Of a stretch of DNA of 21,489 nt, positions 6,888 to 14,165 are shown one piece after another. The notes beneath the pieces were generated by a model that worked only from the letters and a program-made list of their open reading frames with translations, had not been told where the DNA came from and made no database searches. Source of the DNA: CAYHIW01 sp964356745 (GTDB lineage Bacteria > Patescibacteriota > Microgenomatia > UBA1406 > GWC2-37-13); contig CAYHIW010000012.1 in NCBI GenBank assembly GCA_964356745.1, positions 1 through 21,489 on the forward strand, written 5' to 3'. A program made the translations under genes and the position numbers. Position 1 is the first letter of the stretch, and each line of letters starts with the position of its first letter.

Positions 6888-9284
6888 TTAGCATTGTGAG
6901 TAGCCGCAGCCGTAACACTTTGCACAACCCTCTTCATGGGCTAAGAGCGCTTCTCCACAGCTGGGACAGATGTCAAACGTTGTGCTGTGAGAAGGGGCGC
7001 TCTTCATAAGAGTTGGCTGTGTTATTTCGGCAACCAGCTCAGGCTTTTTTTCTTCAGTTGTTGTTGCGTGACCGTTCCCATTCCCATTACCGATAGAAGG
7101 TGCGGTCTGCGCGTATCCATTAAGACCAAAATGCATGGTGAGAATCTTGGCAATTGCGTCGGGAAGACTTCGAATACGCTCTTTCCCAAATCCCATTGGT
7201 CGTGCACCACCTATACCCTGCAGTTGGTTGATAATCTCTTTAATTCTCTCTCGAGGAGCAAGGTGTGAGGAAAGACGAAGCGCAACAGAGATGATGCGAC
7301 CAAGACCTTCTGCCATAGCATAGACATCGGTTCCTGCCTTGCCAACGTTGATAAATACTTCGTGTGGTTCTCCTCCACCATTGGTGTTGATGGTGATAAA
7401 CGCGTTTCCAACAGGTGTATTGATTCGGTATGTTGATCCGTGAACAACCATTGGACGGGGTTTGATGGCGTACACCGGCGCCTGTTTTACTTCTTCTTTC
7501 TTTTCTTCCGTCTCTTTTCTTACAAGAACTCCCTGTCTTGAACCATCACGCATATACGCAATTCCTTTACATCCGAGTTCATACGCTAGTGTGTAGAGAT
7601 TTTTTACCTCTTCAACAGTCTGACTATTTGGAGCATTAACCGTCTTTGAGATTGAGGCATCGACGTGCTTTTGAATCGCGGCTTGGATGCGTACGTGATC
7701 TTCTGGGGTTAGATCATTTGCTCCGACAAACCACTCTGGTCGTACGAGTTTTTTTTCCTTAATATCTTTTTCGTGTTTCTTAAACCATTGGTCGTACAGA
7801 TGGTGTCTGATAATATCTTCTCCGAGCCGGGATTTTCTCAAAAACTCAAATTCGTATACGGGCTCTATTCCAGAGCTTGTCGTGGATAAAAGAGCTGTTG
7901 TTCCGGTAGGTGCCTGCATGAGAAGTACGGAGTTGCGAACCGATCTTTTCTTAATTGATTCCTGTAGGTCTTTGGGAAGTTGTTGAATAAACTGACCCTT
8001 GGGAAAAAGTTCTTTGTCAAACTTGGGAAATGCAGATTTTTCTTTTGCAATCTGTACTGATGCGCGATACGCCTCATCTCTAATAAGTTTATATATACGA
8101 TCTACAAATGTAAGACTTTCAGGAGAACCATATCGAAGGTGAAGTTTGATAAGTACGTCACCAAGTCCCATAGTTCCAAGTCCTATTCGACGCTCACCAT
8201 TGAGCTGTGTCTCTCTAATTCCCTCAAAAACATACGGATCCATGTCGATGACGTTGTCTTGGAATCGTACTGCTCGGTGAACGGTTTTTTTAAGAAGTTC
8301 AAAATCAAACTTACCTTTTTTGTCAATATTTTTTTCTTTGACAAATGCAGAGAGGTTGATTGACCCTAAGTTACAAACTCCCCACTCAGGAAGTCCTTCT
8401 TCTCCACAAGGGTTAACGCAGTTGATTCGGTTCCAGTAGTAATTGTTGTGAAGCTTGTTGTAACGCTCCATAAAAACAACTCCTGGTTCTGCAGATCTCC
8501 ATGCAGCGTCTGCGATAAGATCCCAGATTTTTCTCGCTTTCACAATTTTCTGTACTTTAACTTTTTTTCCTAACTTTTTCCAAACTTCCATGTCTCCATT
8601 CCATTTCTCGTCATACTCTGGATCGGAGACGTCAGGGAAGATGAGCGGCCAATCTGCGTCGCTTTTGACAGCATCCATAAAGGAATCCGAGATACAAAGA
8701 GAAAGATTTGCCCCGTTAATTCTTGTGAGATCTTGTTTGACCGTAATAAATTCTTCGATGTCGGGGTGCCAGTCCCAGAGCATGAGCATGAGAGCTCCTC
8801 GTCTCGTCCCTCCTTGTTGAATAATATCTTTTGTCGCAAGTGAGAAAAGTTCTGCCCAGTTACATGGGCCCGATGAAAATCCATTTACTTTCTTGACGCG
8901 TGCACCTTTTGGTCGGAGTGACGAAAGATTAATTCCTACTCCACCACCGTGTGCCATAATCTCAACCATTTGTTTTAAGGTATCTAAGATTCCTCCACGA
9001 GAGTCTTTGGGAGATGGGATGACAAAACAGTTATAGAAGCTTACGTTATAGCCGGTGCCAGCGCCCGCTAAGATTCTTCCTCCTGGTACGTATCGAAAAT
9101 CCTTCATTGCTTCATAGAATTCTTTTTCCCATTTCTTTTGCAGTTCTTTTGTTTCTATTTCGGCAGCTGCTTTTGAGATTCTTCTCCACATTTCTTCGGG
9201 TTTCTTTTCAACAGGAGCACCTTTTTTATCTTTTAACGAATATCGATCGAGGAAAACCTTTTGCGCAATACCAGTAAGCTTCAT
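6888..9284 (-). CDS. nrdJ: Adenosylcobalamin-dependent (class II) ribonucleotide reductase
   Basis: A 798-residue enzyme reducing ribonucleotides to deoxyribonucleotides, with adenosylcobalamin as radical source. Visible signatures are: the first disulfide Cys in FYNCFV (Cys 86), the NPCGE motif (291-295) with the predicted thiyl-radical Cys 293, the partner Cys 304 in CNLGSINL, and the substrate-phosphate motif APTGTT...SSGIEP (458-475). A TSCPD domain follows (about 612-715), then a Gly/Asn-rich linker (731-738). The tail is rich in cysteine: C773, C776, C787, C790, C793 and the final C798. Cysteines of this tail are expected to shuttle electrons from thioredoxin. No ATP cone is evident at the N-terminus. 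It is the second gene of the nrdR operon, 30 nt after nrdR, with no clear Shine-Dalgarno. No other ribonucleotide reductase is in the window. Confidence 0.97.
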   Translation of the reverse strand: MKLTGIAQKVFLDRYSLKDKKGAPVEKKPEEMWRRISKAAAEIETKELQKKWEKEFYEAMKDFRYVPGGRILAGAGTGYNVSFYNCFVIPSPKDSRGGILDTLKQMVEIMAHGGGVGINLSSLRPKGARVKKVNGFSSGPCNWAELFSLATKDIIQQGGTRRGALMLMLWDWHPDIEEFITVKQDLTRINGANLSLCISDSFMDAVKSDADWPLIFPDVSDPEYDEKWNGDMEVWKKLGKKVKVQKIVKARKIWDLIADAAWRSAEPGVVFMERYNKLHNNYYWNRINCVNPCGEEGLPEWGVCNLGSINLSAFVKEKNIDKKGKFDFELLKKTVHRAVRFQDNVIDMDPYVFEGIRETQLNGERRIGLGTMGLGDVLIKLHLRYGSPESLTFVDRIYKLIRDEAYRASVQIAKEKSAFPKFDKELFPKGQFIQQLPKDLQESIKKRSVRNSVLLMQAPTGTTALLSTTSSGIEPVYEFEFLRKSRLGEDIIRHHLYDQWFKKHEKDIKEKKLVRPEWFVGANDLTPEDHVRIQAAIQKHVDASISKTVNAPNSQTVEEVKNLYTLAYELGCKGIAYMRDGSRQGVLVRKETEEKKEEVKQAPVYAIKPRPMVVHGSTYRINTPVGNAFITINTNGGGEPHEVFINVGKAGTDVYAMAEGLGRIISVALRLSSHLAPRERIKEIINQLQGIGGARPMGFGKERIRSLPDAIAKILTMHFGLNGYAQTAPSIGNGNGNGHATTTEEKKPELVAEITQPTLMKSAPSHSTTFDICPSCGEALLAHEEGCAKCYGCGYSQC

Positions 9285-9314
9285 ATATATAAACTAATAA
9301 CTAATAACAAGTAA

Positions 9315-9761
9315 CTAGAGTAACTTTTTGACTTCTTTTTCAAAGTCCTCAACGTCTACAAATCTTCGGAACACCGAAGCGAATCGTATGTACGCAACCT
9401 TGTCCATTTTCTTCAACTGCTTTGCAACAAGATTGCCGATTGTCTTACTCTCAAACTCGGTCTGTTCCCCCTGCTTGAGTTCCGACTCAACCTGGGACAC
9501 TATATCGCTAATTTGTTGGGCTGTTATGGTTGTTTTCCCGGTAGCCCTCAAAATTCCGCTTCGCAATTTCTCGGTATCAAAGCGCTCTCTCCTTCCATCT
9601 TGCTTTATGACCAGGATGGGCAGCTCTTCGACTCTCTCGTAGGTTGTGAAGCGTTTTTCACACTTCGGACAACTTCTTCTTCTTCGTACCGTAGTCCCGT
9701 TTTCTGATACGCGGGTTTCGATAACCTCTGTATCCTGATTTTTACAAAACAGACAATTCAT
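9315..9761 (-). CDS. nrdR: Transcriptional repressor NrdR
   Basis: A 148-residue protein of standard length. An N-terminal zinc ribbon has Cys 3, 6, 31 and 34 (CLFC and CPKC), with the Arg-rich VRRRRSC that contacts DNA. An ATP-cone domain follows from about residue 47 (PILVIKQDGRRERFDTEKLRSGI), and the protein ends in the usual VAYIRFASVFRRFVDVEDF. NrdR senses ATP/dATP and represses ribonucleotide reductase genes. Here it leads the operon with nrdJ, so autoregulation is expected; a NrdR-box-like palindrome lies just upstream (9783-9798). The start ATG is 8 nt after a perfect TATAAT, so the message is probably leaderless. Confidence 0.97.
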   Translation of the reverse strand: MNCLFCKNQDTEVIETRVSENGTTVRRRRSCPKCEKRFTTYERVEELPILVIKQDGRRERFDTEKLRSGILRATGKTTITAQQISDIVSQVESELKQGEQTEFESKTIGNLVAKQLKKMDKVAYIRFASVFRRFVDVEDFEKEVKKLL

Positions 9762-9769
9762 ATCACTTT

Positions 9770-9775
9770 ATTATA
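9770..9775 (-). promoter_or_regulatory. Proximal -10 box of the nrdR operon
   Basis: A perfect TATAAT on the minus strand with an upstream TGG (extended -10 form), 8 nt before the nrdR ATG. A second, distal promoter fits on the same strand: TTGACA (9814-9809), 18 nt, TATATT (9790-9785). Confidence 0.65.
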
Positions 9776-9782
9776 CCAAAAA

Positions 9783-9798
9783 TCAATATATATTGTGT
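9783..9798. promoter_or_regulatory. NrdR box-like operator
   Basis: On the minus strand ACACAATATATATTGA agrees with the published NrdR-box consensus acaCwAtATaTwGtgt at 14 of 16 positions, differing at 13 and 16. It begins 7 nt upstream of the proximal -10 and covers the -10 of the distal promoter, a good position for repression. NrdR boxes usually occur in pairs; a clear second copy was not found, although a weak match lies near 9851. Confidence 0.6.
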
Positions 9799-9927
9799 GC
9801 CGGGTACTTGTCAAGCACTAATTGTGGATTTTTGACGTATCAAAATACGTACAAACTATATCAACTCTTTTTTTAGCCTCGAATTTTTTTACCAAAACAC
9901 TTCCCCTATTATTTGCCCGAAAATTTT

Positions 9928-9957
9928 TGAACAAAGAAGGGTGTTTGTGTTAGCATG
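9928..9957 (+). promoter_or_regulatory. Possible comF promoter
   Basis: TTGAAC (9928-9933), an 18-nt spacer and TAGCAT (9952-9957) with a TG one base upstream (extended -10). This would give a leader of about 26 nt without a Shine-Dalgarno. Confidence 0.4.
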
Positions 9958-9989
9958 ATAGCGTAATAGTAAGTTGTTCAAAAAAAGCA

Positions 9990-10670
9990 ATGTTTATCAA
10001 AGACCTTCTTTTTCCTAAACACTGTGTTTTATGCGGACTACTAGGAAGCTTCATCTGTCAGCATTGTCAGAAGCAATGTGTTTTTGTTTCAAAAGATACT
10101 TGTTTTTACTGTCGAAAGGGAAGTTTCCTTGGATTAACACACAAAAAGTGTAAAAGATCTAATGGTGTTGATGGATTTCTTAACGTCTTCAACTATAACC
10201 ACGCAATGAAACAACTAATCAAAAAAGTTAAATACGAGCAAGCCCATGAGGTTTTGGATGAAATGTTTCTAGTATACGGAAAAAATATCATTGACCAGTT
10301 CATTAAAATCAGATTGACAGAACAATCTTTTCTCATATCCCCTCTTCCACTTTCAAAAGAGAGATTGCGGCAGAGGGGTTTTAATCAGGCCGAAAAAATC
10401 GCCAAAAAACTGTCAAAATGGACAGGCGGAAATGTTGGAAATTTTATTGAGAGAAGGATTAATACAAAGCCTCAAGCATCTCTTAAATCCAGAAAAGATC
10501 GGTATCAAAATGTCAGAGGGTCATTTACTCCTATAAGTATATTAAGAGGAAAGGTCTGCGTGTTGGTCGATGACGTTGTTACATCCGGTGCTACAGCGCG
10601 TGAAGCAGTAAAGGCTCTTAAAATAGGAGGAGCAGGAAACGTCTACGTCTTTTCTCTTGCGAAGGGTTAA
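9990..10670 (+). CDS. comF: ComF family phosphoribosyltransferase-like protein
   Basis: A 226-residue ComF/GntX-type protein. An N-terminal four-Cys zinc finger (CVLC at 12-15, CQHC at 23-26) is followed by a second CFYC pair near 38-41. The body has the family's PLPLSKERLRQRGFNQAE and KPQASLKSRKDRYQNVRGSF blocks. The PRPP-binding loop is VLVDDVVTSGATA, intact here in contrast to the PurF-like protein. In competent bacteria ComF helps bring incoming DNA strands into the cytoplasm and works with replication-restart helicases; in this organism a role in DNA uptake is inferred from the family only. It is divergent from nrdR and is followed 24 nt later by the AI-2E family gene, which seems to have its own promoter. 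Confidence 0.93.
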   Translation: MFIKDLLFPKHCVLCGLLGSFICQHCQKQCVFVSKDTCFYCRKGSFLGLTHKKCKRSNGVDGFLNVFNYNHAMKQLIKKVKYEQAHEVLDEMFLVYGKNIIDQFIKIRLTEQSFLISPLPLSKERLRQRGFNQAEKIAKKLSKWTGGNVGNFIERRINTKPQASLKSRKDRYQNVRGSFTPISILRGKVCVLVDDVVTSGATAREAVKALKIGGAGNVYVFSLAKG

Positions 10671-10680
10671 AGAATTTTGG

Positions 10681-10686
10681 TATAGT
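10681..10686 (+). promoter_or_regulatory. -10 box of the AI-2E family gene
   Basis: TATAGT, 8 nt before the ATG at 10695, in the short gap after comF. The spacing predicts a leaderless mRNA. Confidence 0.5.
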
Positions 10687-10694
10687 AGGTCAAG

Positions 10695-11675
10695 ATGGCA
10701 CAACCTTATAAAATTGAAATTTCTTCACGAACCATAATTTTTACCATAGTTTTCATTCTTCTTTTACAACTCTTATGGATTGTAAGAGAGCTTATTTTTT
10801 CGCTTATCATCGCGTTTATTATTATGAGCGCTTTAAGCCCTGTCGTGTCTTATCTTGAGAGGTATAAGGTGCCTCGTACTTTATCAACCCTTATTATTTT
10901 CTTAAGCATCATGAGTGGAATTGGATTTATCTTTTCCTGGATTGTCCCTGCAGTAGCAACCGAAACCACACTTCTTTTTAAAAACATCACTCATTATTTA
11001 GGAGGTGTTTCTCACAACGTTGGGCTCGATCAAGATTTTTTTACGAAGTCGATTCCAAGTATTACTAATAACGCAGTTCTCATCACAAAAAACATTTTTT
11101 CTTCTGTTATTTTCTTTATTTCAACGTTATTCTTCAGTTTTTATTTTCTCGTTGAAGAGCACGCAATTAAAAACTTTCTCCTTAAGTTTTTTGATAGACA
11201 AAAAGCTCAAGCAATCGCAGAAATTTTTGAAAAAGCAGAGTACAGAATGAGAGCATGGTTGTGGGGAGAATTAATACTAATGCTTATTATTGGAATAGTC
11301 ACATTTATTGGTCTTTCATTGCTTGGTATTCCCTACGCTCTTCCTCTTGCTCTTATTGCAGGACTTCTTGAAGCGGTGCCCATTATTGGTCCCATAATTG
11401 CTGCACTTCCTGCAATTCTAATAGTCTCATCTCAGTCGTCGATTCTTATTCTTGCAATAGTTGCGCTCTACTTTATAATCCAACAGCTTGAGAATCAGAT
11501 CGTGGTACCTTTTATTATGAAAAAAGCAGTTGGTCTGAATCCGATAGTTACCTTAGCAGCGCTTATTATTGGAGGAAAACTTGCGGGTTTCTTAGGAATT
11601 TTTCTTGCCATTCCTATAATGCTCTTCTTGGAAACGATTCTGGTTGAGGCTGCTCAGATGAGAAGCCAAAGCTGA
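10695..11675 (+). CDS. AI-2E/PerM family membrane transporter
   Basis: A 326-residue polytopic membrane protein of the AI-2E exporter (TqsA/PerM/YdiK) family. A short cytoplasmic start leads into two closely spaced helices (about 12-50). A further helix lies near 62-85, an amphipathic soluble stretch with FFDRQKAQAIAEIFEKAEYRMRAW sits in the middle, and a cluster of C-terminal helices follows. The family hallmark is present: LALIAGLLEAVPIIGPIIAALPAILI, then QQLENQIVVPFIMKKAVGLNPIVTLAALIIGG. Members export small molecules or ions (AI-2, Na+/H+ exchange in some cases); the substrate here is unknown. The gene follows comF by 24 nt on the same strand and ends in TGA. Confidence 0.92.
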   Translation: MAQPYKIEISSRTIIFTIVFILLLQLLWIVRELIFSLIIAFIIMSALSPVVSYLERYKVPRTLSTLIIFLSIMSGIGFIFSWIVPAVATETTLLFKNITHYLGGVSHNVGLDQDFFTKSIPSITNNAVLITKNIFSSVIFFISTLFFSFYFLVEEHAIKNFLLKFFDRQKAQAIAEIFEKAEYRMRAWLWGELILMLIIGIVTFIGLSLLGIPYALPLALIAGLLEAVPIIGPIIAALPAILIVSSQSSILILAIVALYFIIQQLENQIVVPFIMKKAVGLNPIVTLAALIIGGKLAGFLGIFLAIPIMLFLETILVEAAQMRSQS

Positions 11676-11720
11676 TGCGGGTAATTTGCGTTTATTCTGC
11701 GGGAATTACTTCGAGCGTTT

Positions 11721-11806
11721 GTAACTTATAACTTGTAGCTTGTAACTTGTACGATACAATATGTATCATATCTTTGAGTTACAAGTTATACGATACAAGT
11801 TACAAG
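11721..11806. repeat. AT-rich repeat with inverted arms before the FAD oxidoreductase
   Basis: This intergenic stretch is built from variants of TAACTTGTA. A 13-bp arm CTTGTAACTTGTA (11739-11751) is repeated inverted as TACAAGTTACAAG (11794-11806), with an inner GATAC-AATAT-GTATC palindrome (11753-11767). The RNA could fold into a cruciform-like hairpin. The repeat is open in the oxidoreductase frame and would add 17 residues of repeat-encoded sequence if the ATG at 11761 were used. Confidence 0.6.
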
Positions 11807-11811
11807 AAACA

Positions 11812-13092
11812 ATGAGGATCGCAATTTTAGGTGGTGGTTTTGCAGGACTATCGGCTGCGCATTATCTACAAAAGAAAAATCACGACATAACCCTTTTTGA
11901 AAGAGATACTCATCTTGGTGGTTTGGCAGGAGGGTTTAAAAAAGAAGGATGGGACTGGTATCTTGAGAAGACCTATCATCATTGGTTTTCAAACGACTAT
12001 GATATTTTGAATTTTGCGAAAGAGGTTGGTTTTACCGATATTCTATTTGACGAACCCTTAACGTCCTCATTTTACTCAGTTCAAAACAAGGCAAGCTTTA
12101 TTCCGCTTGATACGCCGTTTGATCTTCTCCGCTTCCCCCTCCTCTCGTTACCCGTCAAAATAAGAGTAGGTTTAGTACTCGCGTTTCTTAAAGTTTCACC
12201 GTTTTTTACCGCATACGAGAGACAAACCGCAGAGGAAATGCTTGAAAAAAGCATGGGAAAACGTGCTTGGGATGTGCTTTGGAGTCAACTCTTTCGGAAA
12301 AAGTTCGGTAAATATGCGGGAAATATTCTTATGTCCTTTTTCTGGAGTCGTATTAAGAAGCGGACTAAACGACTAGGGTATCCGAGAGGAGGATATCAGA
12401 CGTTTCTTAACCATATAGAGTCAGTTCTCAGTAAGAACAAAGTCGAAGTTAAGACAAGCACTCCGGTTGAGTCGGTAGAACAGAGTGGGAAACGCTTTAA
12501 GCTTAATATCATAAACTCAAAAGCCCAGATCTTTGACGCTGTTGTCTCAACACTTCCAACACCGATTCTCATTAAAGTTGCCGGCCAAGTGTTTTCTCAG
12601 AAGTATATGACGAGACTGTCGTCGCTGAAATATCTGCACGCTATCAATGTTATTTTTCGAACAACCGAACCAGTACTTAAAAACATCTATTGGTTGAACG
12701 TTATAGAAAAGACCAATCCCATCATGGTTGCAGTACAACACACTAATTTTATTAACTCCTCACATTACCATAACGAACATATACTGTATGTTGGTAATTA
12801 TCTTGAAGGTTCACACGAGCTTTTCAAAATGAGAGAAGATGAGATAGGAGATCATTACAAAAAAAATCTACATACCATAAATCCTTCGTTTGATTTTTCA
12901 AGATCTCAATTTAGCGTAGGAAGAGGAGCGTTTGCACAGCCAATATTTGATAAAGAGTTTGTCAAAAACAAACCAGACTTTGAAACACCGGTCAAAAACT
13001 TCTATATCGCAAATCTCGATATGACCTATCCTCACGATCGGGGAACAAATTATGCAGTTGCACTCGGAAGAAAGGTATCAGGATTTTTTTAA
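11812..13092 (+). CDS. FAD-dependent oxidoreductase (protoporphyrinogen oxidase/amine oxidase-like)
   Basis: A 426-residue flavoprotein of the NAD(P)-binding Rossmann/amine oxidase superfamily (COG1232-like). The N-terminus has the dinucleotide fold: MRIAILGGGFAGLSAAHYL, then LFERDTHLGGLAGGF. The C-terminus has the second FAD-contact segment, FYIANLDMTYPHDRGTNYAVALGRKV. The middle part (substrate domain) does not match HemY closely enough to claim heme synthesis, and no other heme gene is near. Similar genes often occur with polyprenol or glycan genes; here the neighbours are a UbiA prenyltransferase and a sugar isomerase, so a role in lipid or surface sugar metabolism is possible. The start at 11812 is preferred because upstream codons come from a repeat. 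The last 15 bp overlap the convergent pgi/pmi gene. Confidence 0.85.
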   Translation: MRIAILGGGFAGLSAAHYLQKKNHDITLFERDTHLGGLAGGFKKEGWDWYLEKTYHHWFSNDYDILNFAKEVGFTDILFDEPLTSSFYSVQNKASFIPLDTPFDLLRFPLLSLPVKIRVGLVLAFLKVSPFFTAYERQTAEEMLEKSMGKRAWDVLWSQLFRKKFGKYAGNILMSFFWSRIKKRTKRLGYPRGGYQTFLNHIESVLSKNKVEVKTSTPVESVEQSGKRFKLNIINSKAQIFDAVVSTLPTPILIKVAGQVFSQKYMTRLSSLKYLHAINVIFRTTEPVLKNIYWLNVIEKTNPIMVAVQHTNFINSSHYHNEHILYVGNYLEGSHELFKMREDEIGDHYKKNLHTINPSFDFSRSQFSVGRGAFAQPIFDKEFVKNKPDFETPVKNFYIANLDMTYPHDRGTNYAVALGRKVSGFF

Positions 13093-14121
13093 CTGTTCCT
13101 TGAAATAGTCAACGTACGGGATTACCGTAGGATCTTCATCGTACAAAGTCGAGAGGTACATAGAAAGATAACTACCAAGACCCATAAGTTCAAACACCTG
13201 CTCAACGTTAGTTGTCCCTTTTAGTTCATACCAAACAGTTTTAATATTGTTTTGTTCAACAACGTCTTTGGTTATCTGGAAGCGTTTTTGAATTGGCGTT
13301 GAGTAGTTTTTAGAATAAAAGAAAACAAAGCGCGCAAGTTTTTTAAGTTCTGTTGGATGTTTTAACCCTTCCATCAAGTGATGATTTAATTCGGGAATTA
13401 CTCTAAAAGAAGAGATTGCTTTTGCGGTTTCGTTTGTTTGATTCGCAATAGAATTTCCAACACCCGTCAGATGTTCCGAGACAACGTAGTAGGGATAGGT
13501 TTCGTGCAATTGATCTGCAAGTTGTTTTGCAGGATTTTGTTCTTTTGGTTGATCGAAACCAAACGGTTTCAAAAGAGAGGGAAGATTCTCTATTGCTTGT
13601 GTAATATCGTTTTTAACTTCTGAAAGAAATCCAAACGCAACAAGAAGTCCGAGAATACCACCAACCGTATACCCAAAACCAATACGTGGTTGTCCGGATG
13701 GATTATGAATCGGATCAAAAACATACATAGGTGCGTTTTCGGATTTGAGAAATGACGCAATATCTCCACCAGCACAGAGCCCTGTTAGCTTTGCCTTTTT
13801 CCCTTTTGCTTCTTTTCCAACAGTAATAATTTCTTCGGTTGTTCCAGAGTACGAAGATAGAATAACAAGCGTTTCTTCGTTTACAAATCCTGGAAGATGA
13901 TAGTCGTCGTTGACGACGATGGGTATGCGAAGTTTTGTTTTGAATAACTGCATTATGATAAGTGCAGGAAAACGAGATCCTCCCATTCCACAGACCACAA
14001 TGTTTTTTACTTTTTTATATTCATCCGGGACTGATATTAGTTGGGATTCTTCGTATGATTGTTGTAGTTGTTTGGGAAGTGCGTCTATTGAAACGATCGC
14101 TTTTTCGTCAATTTGTCGCAT
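13078..14121 (-). CDS. Bifunctional phosphoglucose/phosphomannose isomerase
   Basis: A 347-residue cytoplasmic SIS-domain isomerase interconverting glucose-6-P or mannose-6-P and fructose-6-P. Motifs include CGMGGSRFPA (44-53), SSYSGTTEE (89-97, sugar-phosphate binding), PSGQPRIGFGY (141-151), NETAK (230-234) and PELNHHLMEG (243-252) with the catalytic His region of the PGI/PMI family. The size fits the short archaeal/bacterial bifunctional type, not the 550-residue Pgi. The start is set at ATG 14121 because a TTGAAT-17-TATCAT promoter ends 7 nt before it; in-frame ATG 14130 and TTG 14157 lie in the promoter. It feeds glycolysis and mannose-based surface sugars. Its stop lies inside the 3' end of the convergent oxidoreductase gene. 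Confidence 0.92.
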   Translation of the reverse strand: MRQIDEKAIVSIDALPKQLQQSYEESQLISVPDEYKKVKNIVVCGMGGSRFPALIIMQLFKTKLRIPIVVNDDYHLPGFVNEETLVILSSYSGTTEEIITVGKEAKGKKAKLTGLCAGGDIASFLKSENAPMYVFDPIHNPSGQPRIGFGYTVGGILGLLVAFGFLSEVKNDITQAIENLPSLLKPFGFDQPKEQNPAKQLADQLHETYPYYVVSEHLTGVGNSIANQTNETAKAISSFRVIPELNHHLMEGLKHPTELKKLARFVFFYSKNYSTPIQKRFQITKDVVEQNNIKTVWYELKGTTNVEQVFELMGLGSYLSMYLSTLYDEDPTVIPYVDYFKEQLKKS

Positions 14122-14128
14122 GATAACC

Positions 14129-14157
14129 ATGATACAAGGGGATAGTGTATAATTCAA
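14129..14157 (-). promoter_or_regulatory. Promoter of the pgi/pmi gene
   Basis: On the minus strand TTGAAT (14157-14152), a 17-nt spacer and TATCAT (14134-14129), then 7 nt to the ATG at 14121. It overlaps the -10 of the divergent ubiA-type gene (14148-14153), so the two polymerases would compete for the same DNA. Confidence 0.6.
14148..14153 (+). promoter_or_regulatory. -10 box of the UbiA-type gene
   Basis: A perfect TATAAT, 12 nt before the ATG at 14166. It lies within the -35 region of the divergent pgi/pmi promoter. No good -35 is seen for this direction. Confidence 0.55.
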
Positions 14158-14165
14158 TACAAATC

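Noticed and set aside
6888..9284. Intein or split in nrdJ
   Set aside because: Inteins are frequent in ribonucleotide reductases, but all motifs are continuous at normal spacing.
11721..11806. CRISPR-like array
   Set aside because: The repeats are short, degenerate and inverted, without uniform spacers or cas genes.
11761..11811. N-terminal extension of the FAD oxidoreductase from ATG 11761
   Set aside because: The 17 extra residues are encoded by an inverted repeat and precede the usual MRIAILGGG start of the dinucleotide fold.
14145..14165. GTG start of the UbiA-type protein
   Set aside because: It would lie upstream of the TATAAT box; ATG 14166 gives a normal N-terminus.
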